Shown here: piece by piece, positions 21,311-32,617 of the stretch | How positions within the stretch are numbered: the first letter of the stretch is position 1 | Layout of the letters: the number at the start of each line of letters is the position of its first letter | Source: Amaurobius ferox | Lineage: Eukaryota > Arthropoda > Arachnida > Araneae > Amaurobiidae | Direction of reading: 5' to 3' | Assembly (NCBI GenBank): GCA_951213105.1 | Contig: OX578147.1 | Span: forward strand, 121,398,899 to 121,462,898 | Length of the DNA stretch: 64,000 nucleotides | Notes under the pieces: generated by a model | Told to the model about the DNA's origin: nothing | Seen by the model: the letters and a program-made list of their open reading frames with translations, nothing else | Database searches by the model: none | Program-made: the position numbers and the translations under genes

Positions 21311-22760
21311 CCCCCTGGTTAACATTCTCTTACAAAGTAGCTTAGTTTGCATATTTATTTCTTCAGTTTAATGAGTTGCTTATTATCTATCCTTTTCTGT
21401 AGAGCAGTAAATTATGCAGAGAACTTTATTTGCAATGCTGCAGTTGTTGTTTATCAAGAGATTATTTTTATTTTCGAGGGGAAGGCTTCGCGTAAATTAT
21501 GAACGACCGATCATGTTATCCGCGCTTCGCGTACTCTCAATGGATAGTAGTTACTAAATGTAACACCTAATATAATACTTCATAAAACTTTTGGATATCA
21601 AAATCTGTTTCAAAGTGAAGCATAAAAATGGAATGGTGAACATTTTTGATAGGGAAAGTGGTGTAAGGTTTTTTTTTTTTTTTTTAAATCCCTTTGTATC
21701 CTCACTTCTAATTCGAATTTTCAATTTTTACTTTCCTATACTATAATATAAACACATTGATTTATCTGTCTGTTTATCTAATCTCTGGGTAAATTAGCGA
21801 AATTTTGGTGTTGAAGAAACACTGCACCTGCTGCAGTGTTTCTGTCGGCGATTTCCATGGACGCCCATGCCTGCAAAGGGGGATCGAACTGTTTGTGATT
21901 GGGTGTGTCAAATACCTGTCTTTTTGTGAGGTTTTTCGTTTGGGATAGACGCTGTCCCACCCGTAAGCAAATGTTCAATGTGTAAAATAATGTTAAAGTA
22001 TATTAAAACTTTTTTTAGTCGAGTTTTGCCCATTTCAACGTCCACCGTCACCTTAAACGTTTTTTGAGCGATTATTTGATTTCCTTATACCACTGATAAA
22101 TTAATGAATTTGATTGTTCCGAATTGTTCCAGATTACTTCTTTTTCAAATCAAAAAATAATTTACAGTACGTTTTCTTTTCAGAAGTTACAGACCGTTCT
22201 TGCATATCTGAGACCTCACCCCTCCCTTACGCTTCCAAAATATTTCAATTTATTTCTAAAATTGAACACACTGAACCGTATCGCAGAATGTGTATTAAAA
22301 AAGGATATTTATTTTCTCCAAATATATTTCTACTTTTTCATTTCCAGGAAACGTATTGATCTTCCATATCAGTTAAACTTCTGAACTTCGGAAGAATTTT
22401 CTTTTTCTTTTATTTATTTATTTTTTATTTGAACTTCTTTCTATTTATTTCTTTTTATTTGGAAAGTAATGAAAGTTTGCAGCCGTGGATATATATATAT
22501 ATATTATTGAATTCGTCGTGTTCATTATGTGTTGAAATTTCTTTTGCCGAGGCAGCAAATTGAAGGCTTTTATTGAAAAAAGCGAGGAAAATTCTATTTT
22601 TTTTTTAAGTAACGGCTGTAAACAAACAATTTCGCAACAATTTGATATAAACGTATGTCAGAAATTCTCAATTTAATTTAGCCTCGTGATAGTGGTGATT
22701 TTCAATATTTGAGAACAAAATTGAATAGGATGTTTGGAAATTTTAGTTTAAAGTGGTTTC
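21311..22760. other. No gene; one short perfect hairpin
   Basis: AT-rich with a GC-richer patch at 21780-21980. At 21816-21842, GAAACACTGCA and TGCAGTGTTTC form a perfect 11-bp stem with a 5-nt loop. The 66-codon minus frame over this patch is not recognisable. A short (TA)n lies at about 22492-22506. Confidence 0.45.
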
Positions 22761-22767
22761 AATACTT

Positions 22768-23050
22768 CTTCGATCCAGACCGTCCGACTTACCCGAATGT
22801 GTAAGGTATCTCTTTGAACGGCCGGGACAGCGCCATCCAATTTAGACTTTAACCCAGTGGGAGAGGAATCCACAGGGACTGAATCCTTCTTCCCTTGCCA
22901 CCAAACTCTCGGAAGGACTTACGGACCCACATGTTTAACGTGATCGTACTCCGCGTGAACACGGCGGCAGTTTTGGCAGTGGCGAGGAATATCGAACCCT
23001 GGTCTACCGAGTGCAATTTCCGCTCGCTAACTACTGGGCTACTTCTCCCA
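22768..23050 (-). mobile_element. tRNA-headed SINE
   Basis: On the minus strand: AGTAGCCCAGTAGTTAGCG (A-box-like), then CAGGGTTCGATATTCC (B-box-like). The same body as the 5S-headed SINE follows (GTGGGTCCGTAAGTCCTTCC, CCCACTGGGTTAAAGTC). It ends CGGACGGTCTGGATCG. The body is shared but the head differs, so two SINE subfamilies with different promoters share one tail. Confidence 0.75.
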
Positions 23051-23085
23051 CCGCGACAATCTCCATAAATTTCTTTTTATTCACC

Positions 23086-23300
23086 CAATTTACACCTGAA
23101 CCCAGTGGGAGAGCCATCCACAGGGAACGTACCCTCCTTCCCCTACCACCAATCTCTCGGAAGGACTTACGGATCCACATGTTTAACATGCTCGTACTCC
23201 GCGTAAACACGGGGACAGTTTAGGTAGAGACAGAGAGGAATCGAATTTAAGTCGTCCGAGTGCAATCCTCGTGCGCTAACTACTGGGATGTTCCATACAG
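23086..23300 (-). mobile_element. tRNA-headed SINE, 3' truncated
   Basis: Second copy in the same orientation: minus-strand CCAGTAGTTAGCGCAC, a decayed B box (AATTCGATTCCTC), and the shared body ending within TTCAGGTGTAAATTGGGTG. The terminal GGTCTGG tail is missing. Confidence 0.65.
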
Positions 23301-23539
23301 CGTGGTTTCAATTGTAAATTTATAGAATACTTGAAAAACAAATTAATTACTTTTCATTATCACTCCAGTTATGTGTATGGCTAGCCGCATTCAGTGACGA
23401 GCCCGGTCGTTGTTTGAAAAAACTCAGAGATGTCTTTGTGTAGGACGCCATTGACTGCCTCCTCCCCCCCCCCCCCCCCCGCTTCTGTATCGCTCCGCGT
23501 CAATAATGACGACTTGTGATCTCTTTGGTGTTTTGATCA

Positions 23540-24640
23540 GTCGTTGCCAAAGCGGTGTCTGTGACAAACACTAAGGGGATCGGCAAATAACACAAAAAGT
23601 ATATGTTATAATATAAAATATTTATTAATTTTTATTAAATTTTATTCTCGTATTTGTTTTAATTAAAAATTGTTGAAAAGTTGGTTGATGAGGAGTCTTT
23701 GTTTTAGACCAGTGGTTGCCAAAGCGGTGTCTGTGACAAACTCTAAGGGGATCGGCAAATAACACAAAAAGTATATGTTATAATACAAAATCTTTATTAA
23801 TTTTTATTAAATTTTATTCTCGTATTTGTTTTAATTAAAAATTGTTGAAAAGTTGGTTGATGAGGAGTCTTTGTTTTAGACCAGTGGTTGCCAAAGCGGT
23901 GTCTGTTGTTGTTGAGACCAAGACCGTTCGACCTACCAGAAAGGTGTAAGGTAACTGTATGGACGGCCGGGAAGTGCCACCCAATTTAGACCGGAACCCA
24001 GTGAGGGAGGCATCCACAGGGACCGTACCCTCCTTTCCCTACCACCAACCTCTCGGAAGGACTTACGGACCCACATGTTTAACGTGATCGTACTCCGCAT
24101 GAACACGGCGGCATTTGTGGTAGCGTGCAAATCTAGCGCGCAATCCACGGGGATACCGCACCCGAGATGGCCAACAGCACGCGGTGTTCCGAGGTGGTCA
24201 CCCACCAAGTACTAACCGCGCCAGATGCTGCTTGACTTCAGTGATCTAACGAGAACCGGTGTTTTCAGCACGGTACGGCCGTTGGCCCAAAGCGGTGTCT
24301 GTGACAAACTCTAAGGGGATCGGCAAATAACACAAAAAGTATATGTTATAATACAAAATCTTTATTAATGTTTATTAAATTTTATTCTCGTATTTGTTTT
24401 AATTAAAAATTGTTGAAAAGTTCTTGAAAAGTTGGTTGATGAGAAGTCTTTGGTGTTTAGACCAGTGGTTGCTAAAGCGGTGTCTGTGACAAACTCTAAG
24501 GGAATCGGTGAATAGCACAAAAAATATATGTTATAATACAAAATATTTATTAATTTTTATTCCCGTTTTTTTTTAATTAAAAATTGCTGAAAAGTTCTTG
24601 AAATGCTCTTGAAAAGTTAATGAGAAGTCTATAATTGGGT
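23540..24640 (+). repeat. 172-bp tandem array interrupted by a SINE
   Basis: Units carry GCCAAAGCGGTGTCTGTGAC, AGGGGATCGGCAAATAACAC and AAATTGTTGAAAAGTTGGTT. Unit starts at 23547, 23719 and 23891 are exactly 172 bp apart. The third resumes after the SINE at 24287, and a fourth, more diverged unit starts near 24472 with an extra GTTCTTGAAAA. First units are over 95 percent alike by eye. Confidence 0.85.
23907..24286 (-). mobile_element. 5S-headed SINE inside the tandem array
   Basis: Full-length minus-strand copy, flanked by CCAAAGCGGTGTCTGT at 23891-23906 and 24287-24302 (16-bp perfect target duplication). The 5S-like head occupies 24170-24286. The tail is TTGTTGTTG on the plus strand. Structure and length match the copy at 7.5-7.9 kb. 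Confidence 0.9.
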
Positions 24641-24722
24641 GTCACTGCCCCGGCAGTCCAAACAGCTTATGCTAAAGTTACTTTATACTTGTAACAACGG
24701 GTAGGTCGGCCGGTCTGGGTAA
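24632..24722 (+). mobile_element. SINE 3' fragment
   Basis: AATTGGGTGTCACTGCCCCGG and GGTAGGTCGGCCGGTCTGGG match the 3' end of the SINE body. The head and middle are absent. An AAGAAAAAT-rich tract follows instead of (CAA)n. Confidence 0.6.
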
Positions 24723-24724
24723 GA

Positions 24725-25370
24725 AAAAAATAAGTAAATTAAGAAAAATTAATAATTAAGAAAAAATAACAATTTTAAAAGAAGCATATTTTCAAGTGAT
24801 TAATATGATTTTATCGTAATTTTTTTCCCTTTATAGCTGTTTATATAGAGGCAAATTCGCTATTAAACTAGAAGAAAATAAAATAGCTAGTGAATTAGAA
24901 TATCAATTTGTAAACTGTTTGTATTAATTTGTTGTTTTATATTCGTGATATCTCATTGTATTTACAATATGTATTTTTCTTTTTAGGTAAGAATTACAAA
25001 TTTTGGATATCCAAATATTATCCATATTGGCATAAGGCACTGGTATGTACAATTATTGCACATTAATAATAATTTCAGCAAAAAATATCAAATATCAAAT
25101 ATGGAATAATAATAGTTTTATCATAGAATTTAAAACGTTAGTGTTTATAATATTTTCAGTCTAATTTCTAAAGTAAATAACAATGCATTCATATATGAGA
25201 AGACATAATATGCTATAACTGAAGCGGAGAGGAGGGAGAGGTAAAATTTTGGATTCCATTTTCCAATATAGATCATATAAAAAATTAATGCAATTTTTAC
25301 TCCAATGGGCGGGTGGGGTGTATGACCCTCCTGTCTACATTCTGCGATGCGATAGAACTATCCCAGTAAA
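24725..25370. other. No gene recognised
   Basis: Very AT-rich sequence without recognisable element ends. A short G-rich patch (GGGCGGGTGGGGTG) lies near 25307. Confidence 0.5.
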
Positions 25371-25700
25371 AAGAAACAAGAAAGTTCAATGATGCATAAA
25401 GCATTGATTATGAAACACTTTCCAACTGAAATGCGATGTTATTTAAATAGCTGTAAAATGTGATACATTCAGTACTGATATTTTTTAAATTATCACAGTA
25501 CTACAATAATTTATTATACTTGGAAACTTCATTAAAATGTCAATGCTATAAATCGTCTGCTTCTCTGTGTAAAATCCATGAACATTTCATCCATATCATT
25601 TATATTCCAGACACCAGAGCTAAATAATTTTTTGGGGAAGAAATCAGCAATTCTTATATGACTTATACAATCGCTTGATTTGCTTATGTTGTGATTTTGC

Positions 25701-26155
25701 CCCCCAAATGGGGCTCCCACAAAAAAAAAGACCTCCTTCTTTCACAAACGTTTAGAAGAGACTCATCCAGCGTTCCCTTCACATCAAGGGCACTTTCCGC
25801 GCAATTATGGCGCTTTGTGATTGGATGAATAACATTCGTTCAGATGCCACTTCGTAGGAAGCAAACTGGCGCTCGGAACCAAGGAGGTTCTCGAGTGAGT
25901 ACCAGACAAAATATCGGCATGCTAGAGTTGGCATGAAACAATTATAATACAATTTAATACTTTAATGGAGTGTTTCAATGAAATATTTAGAATTAAATAA
26001 TTTTGAATAATGTAATTTGGAATAGAATAATAAATAAAGATAGAATAAAAATTTAGAATAATAATTAAAAATAAACATTTAAATAATTAAAATTATAAAA
26101 TAAACATCATTTAATGATTTATAAAAGAAAATTGTTAAATTTTGAATAATAAAAA
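25701..26155. other. Unclassified insert, GC-richer on its left
   Basis: Lies between the broken C element and the A element. The left 220 bp (AGACTCATCCAGCG, GCGCAATTATGGCGC, CCAAGGAGGTTCTCGAG) is GC-richer than its surroundings. The right part is an AATAAT/AAATTT-rich run. I cannot say whether it arrived with the A element or before it. Confidence 0.4.
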
Positions 26156-27092
26156 ATCTGATGTGGGCAACACATGACTTTCCTTATATAATGAAATGAA
26201 TTTACTACTTTTACAGTAAAATAAATAGGTTTTTCTTCTAGTAGATACTAATATCCTTTCCAAGATATTGAATTTTCGACAATGAGTCGTCATTTTCATT
26301 GATTTATCGTCATTTTTATCCATTTGGCGAGATTTTCGTTAATTTGGCAACATTTTAAAAAGTCACCAAGTTGGCGACATTCCGCCATTTTCGGCGCCAA
26401 AATCTCGCCAAGCGTTATGGATAAAGAAATAAGTTATTCTTACAGCAGATAGATTGGCGTTCAAATGCAAAAGTATTACTCAAAGTATCTTTTTTCATGA
26501 ATGGAACGAGCTAGATCCACGAGAATGATGTCACCCAATTTATCACATGATATTATATATGAAAAGTGAACATGTTTCTCAATAGGAAATATTTTTTTTT
26601 CTATTTTATATGACTTTTTGATAATTCTTTTTTGAAAAATGTGCAATATCTCGAGAACGATTCTTGTTAGCGTTCTAAAATTTATGTCAATCGTTTTCTA
26701 ATGAAAAATTACAGAAGAAATGTCTATTTGCGTAACTTTATTATTGGTTTTGATTTTTTGACGATTTTTTCAAAATTTCATTCGAAAATTTAGGGGGGTT
26801 CTGAACATTCGATTGCGTATAAAAACAATAGGCTTCCAGTGTTTACAGATTGTGATTGATTTTTGTACCAAATTTGGTTCGAATCGGTCCATTCGTTCGT
26901 CAGTTATCGTCTCCACTGGCACACACACACACACACACATACTTTCACACACACACAGACATCACTTCAAAAATGTTTGATTCGTGATCAGGGATGCTTG
27001 AAACGTGCTCTCCCGTCGAAAACTCGAATTCGAATTTTCGACCCCGTCACAATACTGTCCTTATTACTTTCCTTATATACATAATGTATAAG
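26156..27092 (-). mobile_element. Family A element, copy 4
   Basis: Reverse orientation: ATCTGATGTGGGCAACACAT at the left, CGCCAAGTTGGCGACATTCC-type cluster near 26370, (CA)n near 26920-26960, CGACCCCGTCACAATACTG, and a 5' hairpin that is locally rearranged (ACTTTCC arm present, partner GGAAAGT lost). Confidence 0.72.
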
Positions 27093-27540
27093 TGTTCTGA
27101 TTTGTCATAAGTTTATATTCTGCATGCTATAGAAATTAGGTTGCGTTCTAGGAATAATCAAAGTTTATTGATCATTTAAAATTAAAGATACTGTAATTAC
27201 GTTTGCACAGAATGTGGATACACTAATAATATGCAAAAATAAATCGGTTTTATGACGGTTGGAACACTAAATATAAACTTAAAAGATCTTCATCACAATT
27301 TTTACACAGGGAAAAAAAATGGATACCATTTTGAAATGAGTCACGTGATCTCTTCATATAATATGGGTGTAGTTATTATTTCAATTTTTAAGTAAAAACT
27401 ACCTAACATACTTTGCTGAAATTTTTTTTATTCATTTTACGTGATAATTTGAATTTTTTCTAAAATTTTCGAATCAATTTGTGAATTTTAACTCCGCTTA
27501 AAAAATGTTTGAAAAATTAGGTTTCCCGGATATTTTTTTA

Positions 27541-27627
27541 ACCCGGGTTAAATCTCCGGCCGTCCAAGCGGTTGCTCGAGTCCTTAGGATGAGTCGGACG
27601 GTTTGGGTCTTCAACCCGGGTTAAATC
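27541..27627 (+). mobile_element. 59-bp SINE tail with 14-bp target duplication
   Basis: ACCCGGGTTAAATC occurs at 27541-27554 and 27614-27627. Between them is only the terminal part of the SINE (CGGCCGTCCAAGCGGTTGC to GTCGGACGGTTTGGGTCTTC). This is an extreme 5' truncation that still made a proper target duplication within family C. Confidence 0.78.
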
Positions 27628-27804
27628 CGAAATTAATTGGGTGATATTATTCATTTTCGTTGCCATATGTCCCACAAACCGTCTCAACAACATGCTACAA
27701 TGTCATTTTGATAAAGCCATTTTTACGGCAGTGATCATACGAACGGATAGACAGACAGAATGAACAAAGTTATAAACACTTTACGACGATGGACTTTACG
27801 ACGT

Positions 27805-28840
27805 GTTACAAAGAAGTCATTGTGAGATCTATATAGCCTTTGGTCACTAGTTCACCCAGTTTACGTTATGTTATGATTTACATTGAATAAACAAATGTTT
27901 TTACTGGTTCGGCTTTGTAGGCCAATTCTGAGCCAGCTAACAATTTCTGCGATTCTGTAATAGAACAGGATAAAGTTTAGGTTTGGAAAAGAATGAGTGT
28001 GCGTATTAGTTTTGAGTTACTCACATTTACTGGTTCGAAGAGGAGCGTGTAGCCGATCATCTGGTAAGCAGTGTTTCTTTCAGTACTTTTTGGCCGGGGG
28101 GGGGGGGGGGCGAATGAAATTTTAGTTGGACAAGTTTTCTATTTGCCCTATATAAATATATCTAAATACTGCGTCACATAAATAGAAACTAGATTAACAT
28201 AAAATGTTTCCAGGGGGAGGGGGAGGGGACGAATACTCGTCTCCGGGGAAGCTTCCCCTCCCGGAGGTATGCCTGAAAGAAACTCTGCTGGTAAGGTGTG
28301 TACTAGCCGAGAAGTGTATAATTAAAGAGAAAATGATCTAGACCATGAGAGTGTCTTTCTGAAGTATACAGACGTCCGTTGATGAATTGGGTAAGAATCT
28401 GCCGTCTGTATTCTATTACTGTGAGTATTACAACTTTCAAGTTATCACCAAGCTCCGTGTTTATTTAAATATTAACTTTCTGTCACTATACGGGCCTGTG
28501 AAATTTTAAGATTTAAAACCAGCTGTTGTTTAAGTTATGTGCTGACAATAAACATTTTAGATTGAAATTCTTAGTCTGTGTGTTTCCCTTGGCCGTAGCC
28601 GTAAGGCTACTTTAAAGTTATACCAAAATTCGTAGTTGTCTCACTTTATCTGGCAAGTCTTTAAGAATTCAGCTACGTACTTCATATCATTTAATAATAA
28701 AGCTGAAGTTTTTCGTGGCTGACATCACGAGGTACTGGATTGCAGCGCTATAATTTAACAAGTTCTATTACCCGTCTTCCATGCAGCACGAACCTACGTG
28801 ATTGCCTTGTGTGCTTTCTGATTCGTGCCAAGAAGCAGTT
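27805..28840. other. No gene recognised; G15 tract
   Basis: Less AT-rich than most of the window. A run of 15 G lies at 28096-28110, and a GGGAGGGGGAGGGG / CCCCTCCCGGAGG inverted patch at 28214-28267. ACAATAAACATTTTAG near 28545 could be an old retroelement polyadenylation region, but no partner repeat is visible. Confidence 0.4.
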
Positions 28841-28843
28841 TTA

Positions 28844-29075
28844 GTGGTGGGACAGCCCAGTGGTTAGCGCGAGGGGATTGCACTTGTACGACTCGAGTTC
28901 GATTCCCTGCTCTGCCCAAATTGTCCCCGTATCCATGCTGAGTACAGGCACGTTAAATATTTGGGTCCGTAAGTCCTTCCGATGGGTTGGTGGTTGGTAA
29001 AGGAGGGTATGGTCTCCAAACAGATACCTTACAACTTCGGGAGGGGGTAGGTTGGACGGTCTGGATCAAAGAAGT
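28844..29075 (+). mobile_element. tRNA-headed SINE
   Basis: Head: CAGCCCAGTGGTTAGCGCGA (A box) and CGAGTTCGATTCCC (B box). Body: GTTAAATATTTGGGTCCG, TAAGTCCTTCCGATGGG, TTGGTGGTTGG. Tail: GGTAGGTTGGACGGTCTGG ending ATCAAAG. An internal deletion removes the CCCACTGGGTT segment. Flanks CAAGAAGCAGTTT and CAAAGAAGTAATT may be a decayed target duplication. Confidence 0.78.
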
Positions 29076-29079
29076 AATT

Positions 29080-29818
29080 CTACTTTGCAATAGACCCACT
29101 GGACTTGCTTTTATTGAATTTAAATTCCTCTGAGTGCTTGACACATGAAGTTGTTTGATTTTCTTGAACGTATGAAGTAAATTTTGACTGTAATGGTCCC
29201 TCTCAGATTTTTGACCCACTTTTGTTGCTTCGAAACTTGTTAAAAAGCAGATTACTATAAAAACTAGTTGCTATAACTAGTTTGATATTACATGCTATTT
29301 GCGTTTTTAATACATCTTCATTTCATTTGGTGAAATAATGCATTTTAGAATGTCTTTATCCCCCCAAAATACCAAAAATCTAAAATATCTCGTGAGCAGA
29401 TCATCTTAGATTCGTCGAAAACGCGAGTTGTGATTTTCAACGCGATTCCAATACTTTTCCTATACATCACCCTGTATTGTAGGGAACGTAAAAATACTTT
29501 CGATGTGAAATTATGACTTAATCTCGCGTAAGAAATCTCATAACAAAATGAAATGAAGGGATTGAAAATAGAAGTTTCTGATGACAATAAAGATTTTTTC
29601 GTCTCGGTGGATTTTAAAAAACATACATATGTGTTAAACCAGAAGCCAATTATGCAGATTTAATATTCGCGAATATTTACAACGAAACAAGGCGCAGACT
29701 TGTAGGCGTCATTTTACGACAGTTTTGGCCCGGAAGGTCATGACCCTGATAAATTCACTTCACACAGATTGCAGGTGTGGGAAGGGGAAAGATCTCCTAG
29801 GGGCCAAGGCTTCAACTA
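29080..29818. other. No gene; small reversed B fragment
   Basis: 29395-29492 is a minus-strand 5' end of family B (GATTCCAATACTTTTCCTAT, ACATCACCCTGTATTG). The rest is unclassified. Confidence 0.45.
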
Positions 29819-29819
29819 A

Positions 29820-29929
29820 GCATCATTGGAAAAGTAGCTAATGATGCAATGTTGCTACATCGCACTGAGGAGCAACCAATGAGAGATACGAAAGGCGTAT
29901 CTGCACCTCAGGTAAAATGATGTAGCAAC
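29820..29929 (+). ncRNA. Nested hairpin, structure candidate
   Basis: GTTGCTACATC (29851) pairs with GATGTAGCAAC (ends 29929), a perfect 11-bp outer stem. Inside it CTGAGG pairs with CCTCAG, and AGATACG pairs with CGTATCT around loop AAAGG. A separate 8-bp hairpin (GCATCATT/AATGATGC) precedes it at 29820-29847. It could be a small foldback sequence; no function is known. Confidence 0.3.
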
Positions 29930-30018
29930 AAGGAGTTAATGGAATGGATATTTTGACAATTGGAATTCAAGGAGCGAGAGAGAGCAGTCAACAAGAATGA
30001 CTCTCCAGAAGCGATATA

Positions 30019-31039
30019 CTGGGTGTTGCCTTGAAGTGGCGACAAACTCAGACGAGTGATATTAGACATCAAAAGGAACAAAAATTGTCATAGAACATAG
30101 TATCGCAAACCACATTCAGTCGGTGATAATCACAAAAATACTTGTGAAGGGTGTGACATCGAGTAGGACAAAAAGGCAAATAATAAGTAGAAAAACCATT
30201 TATTTGACAGCATGATTACAACACAGCCTGTGCTGTACAAAATAAAATACAATAATAAGTACAAAAAAGTAAAATAAATAAGTAGAAAAACCATTTACTT
30301 GACAGCATGATTACAATACAGCCTGTGCAGCACAGTTCAATGTCAGAAAGGAGACGAAGATAAATGATTACAGGAGTTGTTCGAAGTTGTGGCCGCGAAG
30401 GTCATTGCACAGCTGACAGCGACGGAGTAACGATTGTCGGACGTGCTCAAAGATACCGGGTGTGCTGGCGATGTCTGCCGCAGCGACGACGAGCCGTGCT
30501 ATGAGATCCTTCAATTTCTCCAGAGGAGTCTGATACTCGAGTGATTTAAGGTGTCTCCAAAAGAAGAAGTCCAAGGGATTGAGGTCCGTGGAGCGTGGAG
30601 GACAAGCAACAGGCTCGGCGCGTCCAATCCAACACTGGTCTGCTGCTTTTATTTTCCCCACACAAATGAGAAATTTGCATAGAGAGGGTTTATTCTTCTC
30701 GACCGCGCTGTCTATGCAGGGAGGAAAGGCTTCAATCGCTGTTTGCTTCAAAGGAAAATGGCAGCTGCAAAATAAGTGCTGCACGTGGCAACCAGTGCTC
30801 CTATACCAGCGCATTCGTTTTGCCACGCTACTTACGTCAGGCACTGTGAGCCAACCCATGAACGACGAGAAATCAGCGATCAACCGAACGCAACTTTCCC
30901 TGTTCTCTCGACGTCTACATTTGCGATATTCACAGACTAAACGTGGTTTGCGATACCATGTTCTGTGGCAATTATTGTTCCTCACTTGATGTCTAATATC
31001 AACCCTTTGAGTTTGTCGCCACTTCAAGGCAACAACCTG
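30019..31039 (-). mobile_element. Long-TIR mariner-type transposon, decayed
   Basis: Termini CTGGGTGTTGCCTTGAAGTG (30019) and the inverse ending CAACAACCTG (31039) lie between TA dinucleotides at 30017-30018 and 31040-31041. The inverted repeats run about 110 bp (30019-30130 against 30930-31039). A transposase C-terminus lies inside on the minus strand. An internal 95-bp direct duplication at 30187-30335 sits 3' of it. Confidence 0.82.
30187..30335 (+). repeat. Tandem duplication, 95-bp period
   Basis: GTAGAAAAACCATTTATTTG, ACAGCATGATTACAACACAG and CCTGTGC recur at 30187 and 30282. This is an internal duplication within the mariner-type relic downstream of its reading frame. Confidence 0.75.
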
Positions 31040-31063
31040 TAGATTCAGGCTATGAATGTTCAA
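30368..31063 (-). pseudogene. Tc1/mariner-type transposase, C-terminal part
   Basis: The longest frame in the window (231 codons). Its last 90 residues are a clear transposase tail: WIGRAEPVACPPRSTDLNPL, then DFFFWRHLKSLEYQTPLEKL, DLIARLVVAAADI, PGIFEHVRQSLLRRCQLCN and a final HNFEQLL. The aspartate in STDLNP corresponds to the last residue of the catalytic triad and is retained. The first 140 residues run through the terminal repeat and degenerate sequence, with no DNA-binding domain and no first or second catalytic aspartate. The start at 31063 lies outside the element and is not biological. It cannot encode a working enzyme. Confidence 0.82.
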
Positions 31064-31682
31064 GAGTGCGTTTCATAAGCAATAATGGAGCAGAATCATT
31101 GAGATATTCAACAAGAATGATTATCCAAAAGTTCAGAAACTCGTGTTTGCAAGCACTGTAGTGGTTATGTTGAAATTTGAAAGTGTGTTAGAAAAGAGAA
31201 AGCGATCCTCAAAATGTCAGAAAAAGAAATTGCCAATATTCCAAGCATGCTGAGCAGCAGACCGACGAACAGAGGTATGTGCCAATCTGCGCATATATTT
31301 GGTCAATTTTTGATTTTGGAATAATATAAAGGCCTGGTCTCACACGTGCATTTTCTTCTCCTTATGCGTTTACTAAAATTAATGTAGTTTTATTCTTAGC
31401 AACAATATGTGTAAATAAATAATATTTTATTTTAAAAATTAAAATTGTGGAATTTAATGTGTAGTGTTTTAATTAATGATTATATTTTAGGAACTCGTGC
31501 AAAGAGGTAATGGTGGGTTATTGCGACCACTATGTACGAACGAATTATACGAATGTACGAACTATGCAATTCACGACCACTATTAATTAAGAATAAGAAT
31601 TCAATTCAAGATTTATTTATTATATATAAAATGTAAACCAACTTAATGTTTCCTTATTTTGTGCACCACAGTATGCACATTT
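31042..31682. other. No gene recognised
   Basis: AT-rich spacer. The motif CAACAAGAATGA occurs both at 29989 and 31110, on either side of the mariner-type element, suggesting an older local duplication. Confidence 0.4.
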
Positions 31683-32277
31683 TACTTGCCCTACAATGCA
31701 TGGTAATGTATAGGGAAAGTACTGGAATCGTGTCGAAAGTCGAAACATGAGTTTTCGACGGATCTATGAGTTCTGAGCACCGTAGAACCCGAAAAAACTA
31801 TTTTTAGCTTGACGCCAGTGTGGTACCTGTGTGACTGCATGTATCTACTTTAACTAAAAAACTAATTGACCGAATTTCACAAAATTGGTAGATAAATTAG
31901 CTGAAGGATACTTTGGTGGTGATAAGATTTTGGTACGATTCGGAAAGGTATAACGTGCCTTTTTTTTTGTTTTATAGCAAATTGGCCAGCAAAAAATTCA
32001 ACAATGTAAAATAAAAGACAAAAGACTACGTGCACTAAAATGTATCAATTACATGTTTATTTTATACGTAATGTTTGACGGCAAAAATAATAAGACCAAC
32101 CTCATAACTCTAAGACGAACCGTTCTCAAGATATTGTAGTTTTTTCTTATTTTTGCCTCATCGCCTTTGGAAATATGTCCAGACACCAAACGAAAATGGA
32201 AATAAAATTGCAAATATAGTGTCATTTCAAATTTTTATTTATCCATGATATCTTGTACTATTAAACTCAATTTAATA

Positions 32278-32617
32278 AATTATTATTATTATTATTATTA
32301 TTATTATTTAAAAAAAAAGAGAATGCAAGCTACAGGGCAAAGGCCCAGTAACAGTGTGCAAGATAACATACAATGCAAAATATACAGATTAAAATATAAT
32401 AAAATACACCAAAATGCAAACTATTGACAGCAAATGTTTTTCAAAAGGACTTGCAAATAAATAAATACATTAAAATATATTATCGGGGAAGCTGTTGGAA
32501 AGTTTACAAAAATTATTAATCGCACAATAAGAACCAATATTCGCACTAAAATTCCTTTCAGCAAATAAACTCACGCTCGTGGTAAAATACAAGCGCATGG
32601 GTTTATTTGTTGATTAT
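32278..32617 (-). mobile_element. Possible LINE 3' end with (AAT)n tail
   Basis: A pure (ATT)n tract of about 30 bp, then an A run and unique sequence. Read on the minus strand this is a 3' untranslated stretch ending in (AAT)n, a tail type found in several non-LTR retrotransposon clades. No reverse-transcriptase sequence remains, so the class is inferred from the tail alone. Confidence 0.35.

Larger units (their letters stand above)
25374..27803 (-). mobile_element. Family C element, copy 4, split by an insertion
   Basis: Reverse orientation. The 3' part (AACAAGAAAG to about 25700) and the rest (about 27092 to 27803) are collinear with other C copies, including GTGATATTATTCATTTTCG and a decayed CACTTTACGACG end. 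About 1.39 kb lies between them, ending with family A. A SINE tail is inserted at 27555-27613. Confidence 0.68.

Noticed and set aside
21816..21842. Perfect 11-bp hairpin with 5-nt loop
   Set aside because: Too short to claim a structured RNA, no neighbouring gene to regulate, and no second copy seen. Mentioned only within the spacer entry.
30579..30989. 136-codon plus-strand frame
   Set aside because: Opposite-strand shadow of the transposase tail and terminal repeat on the minus strand.
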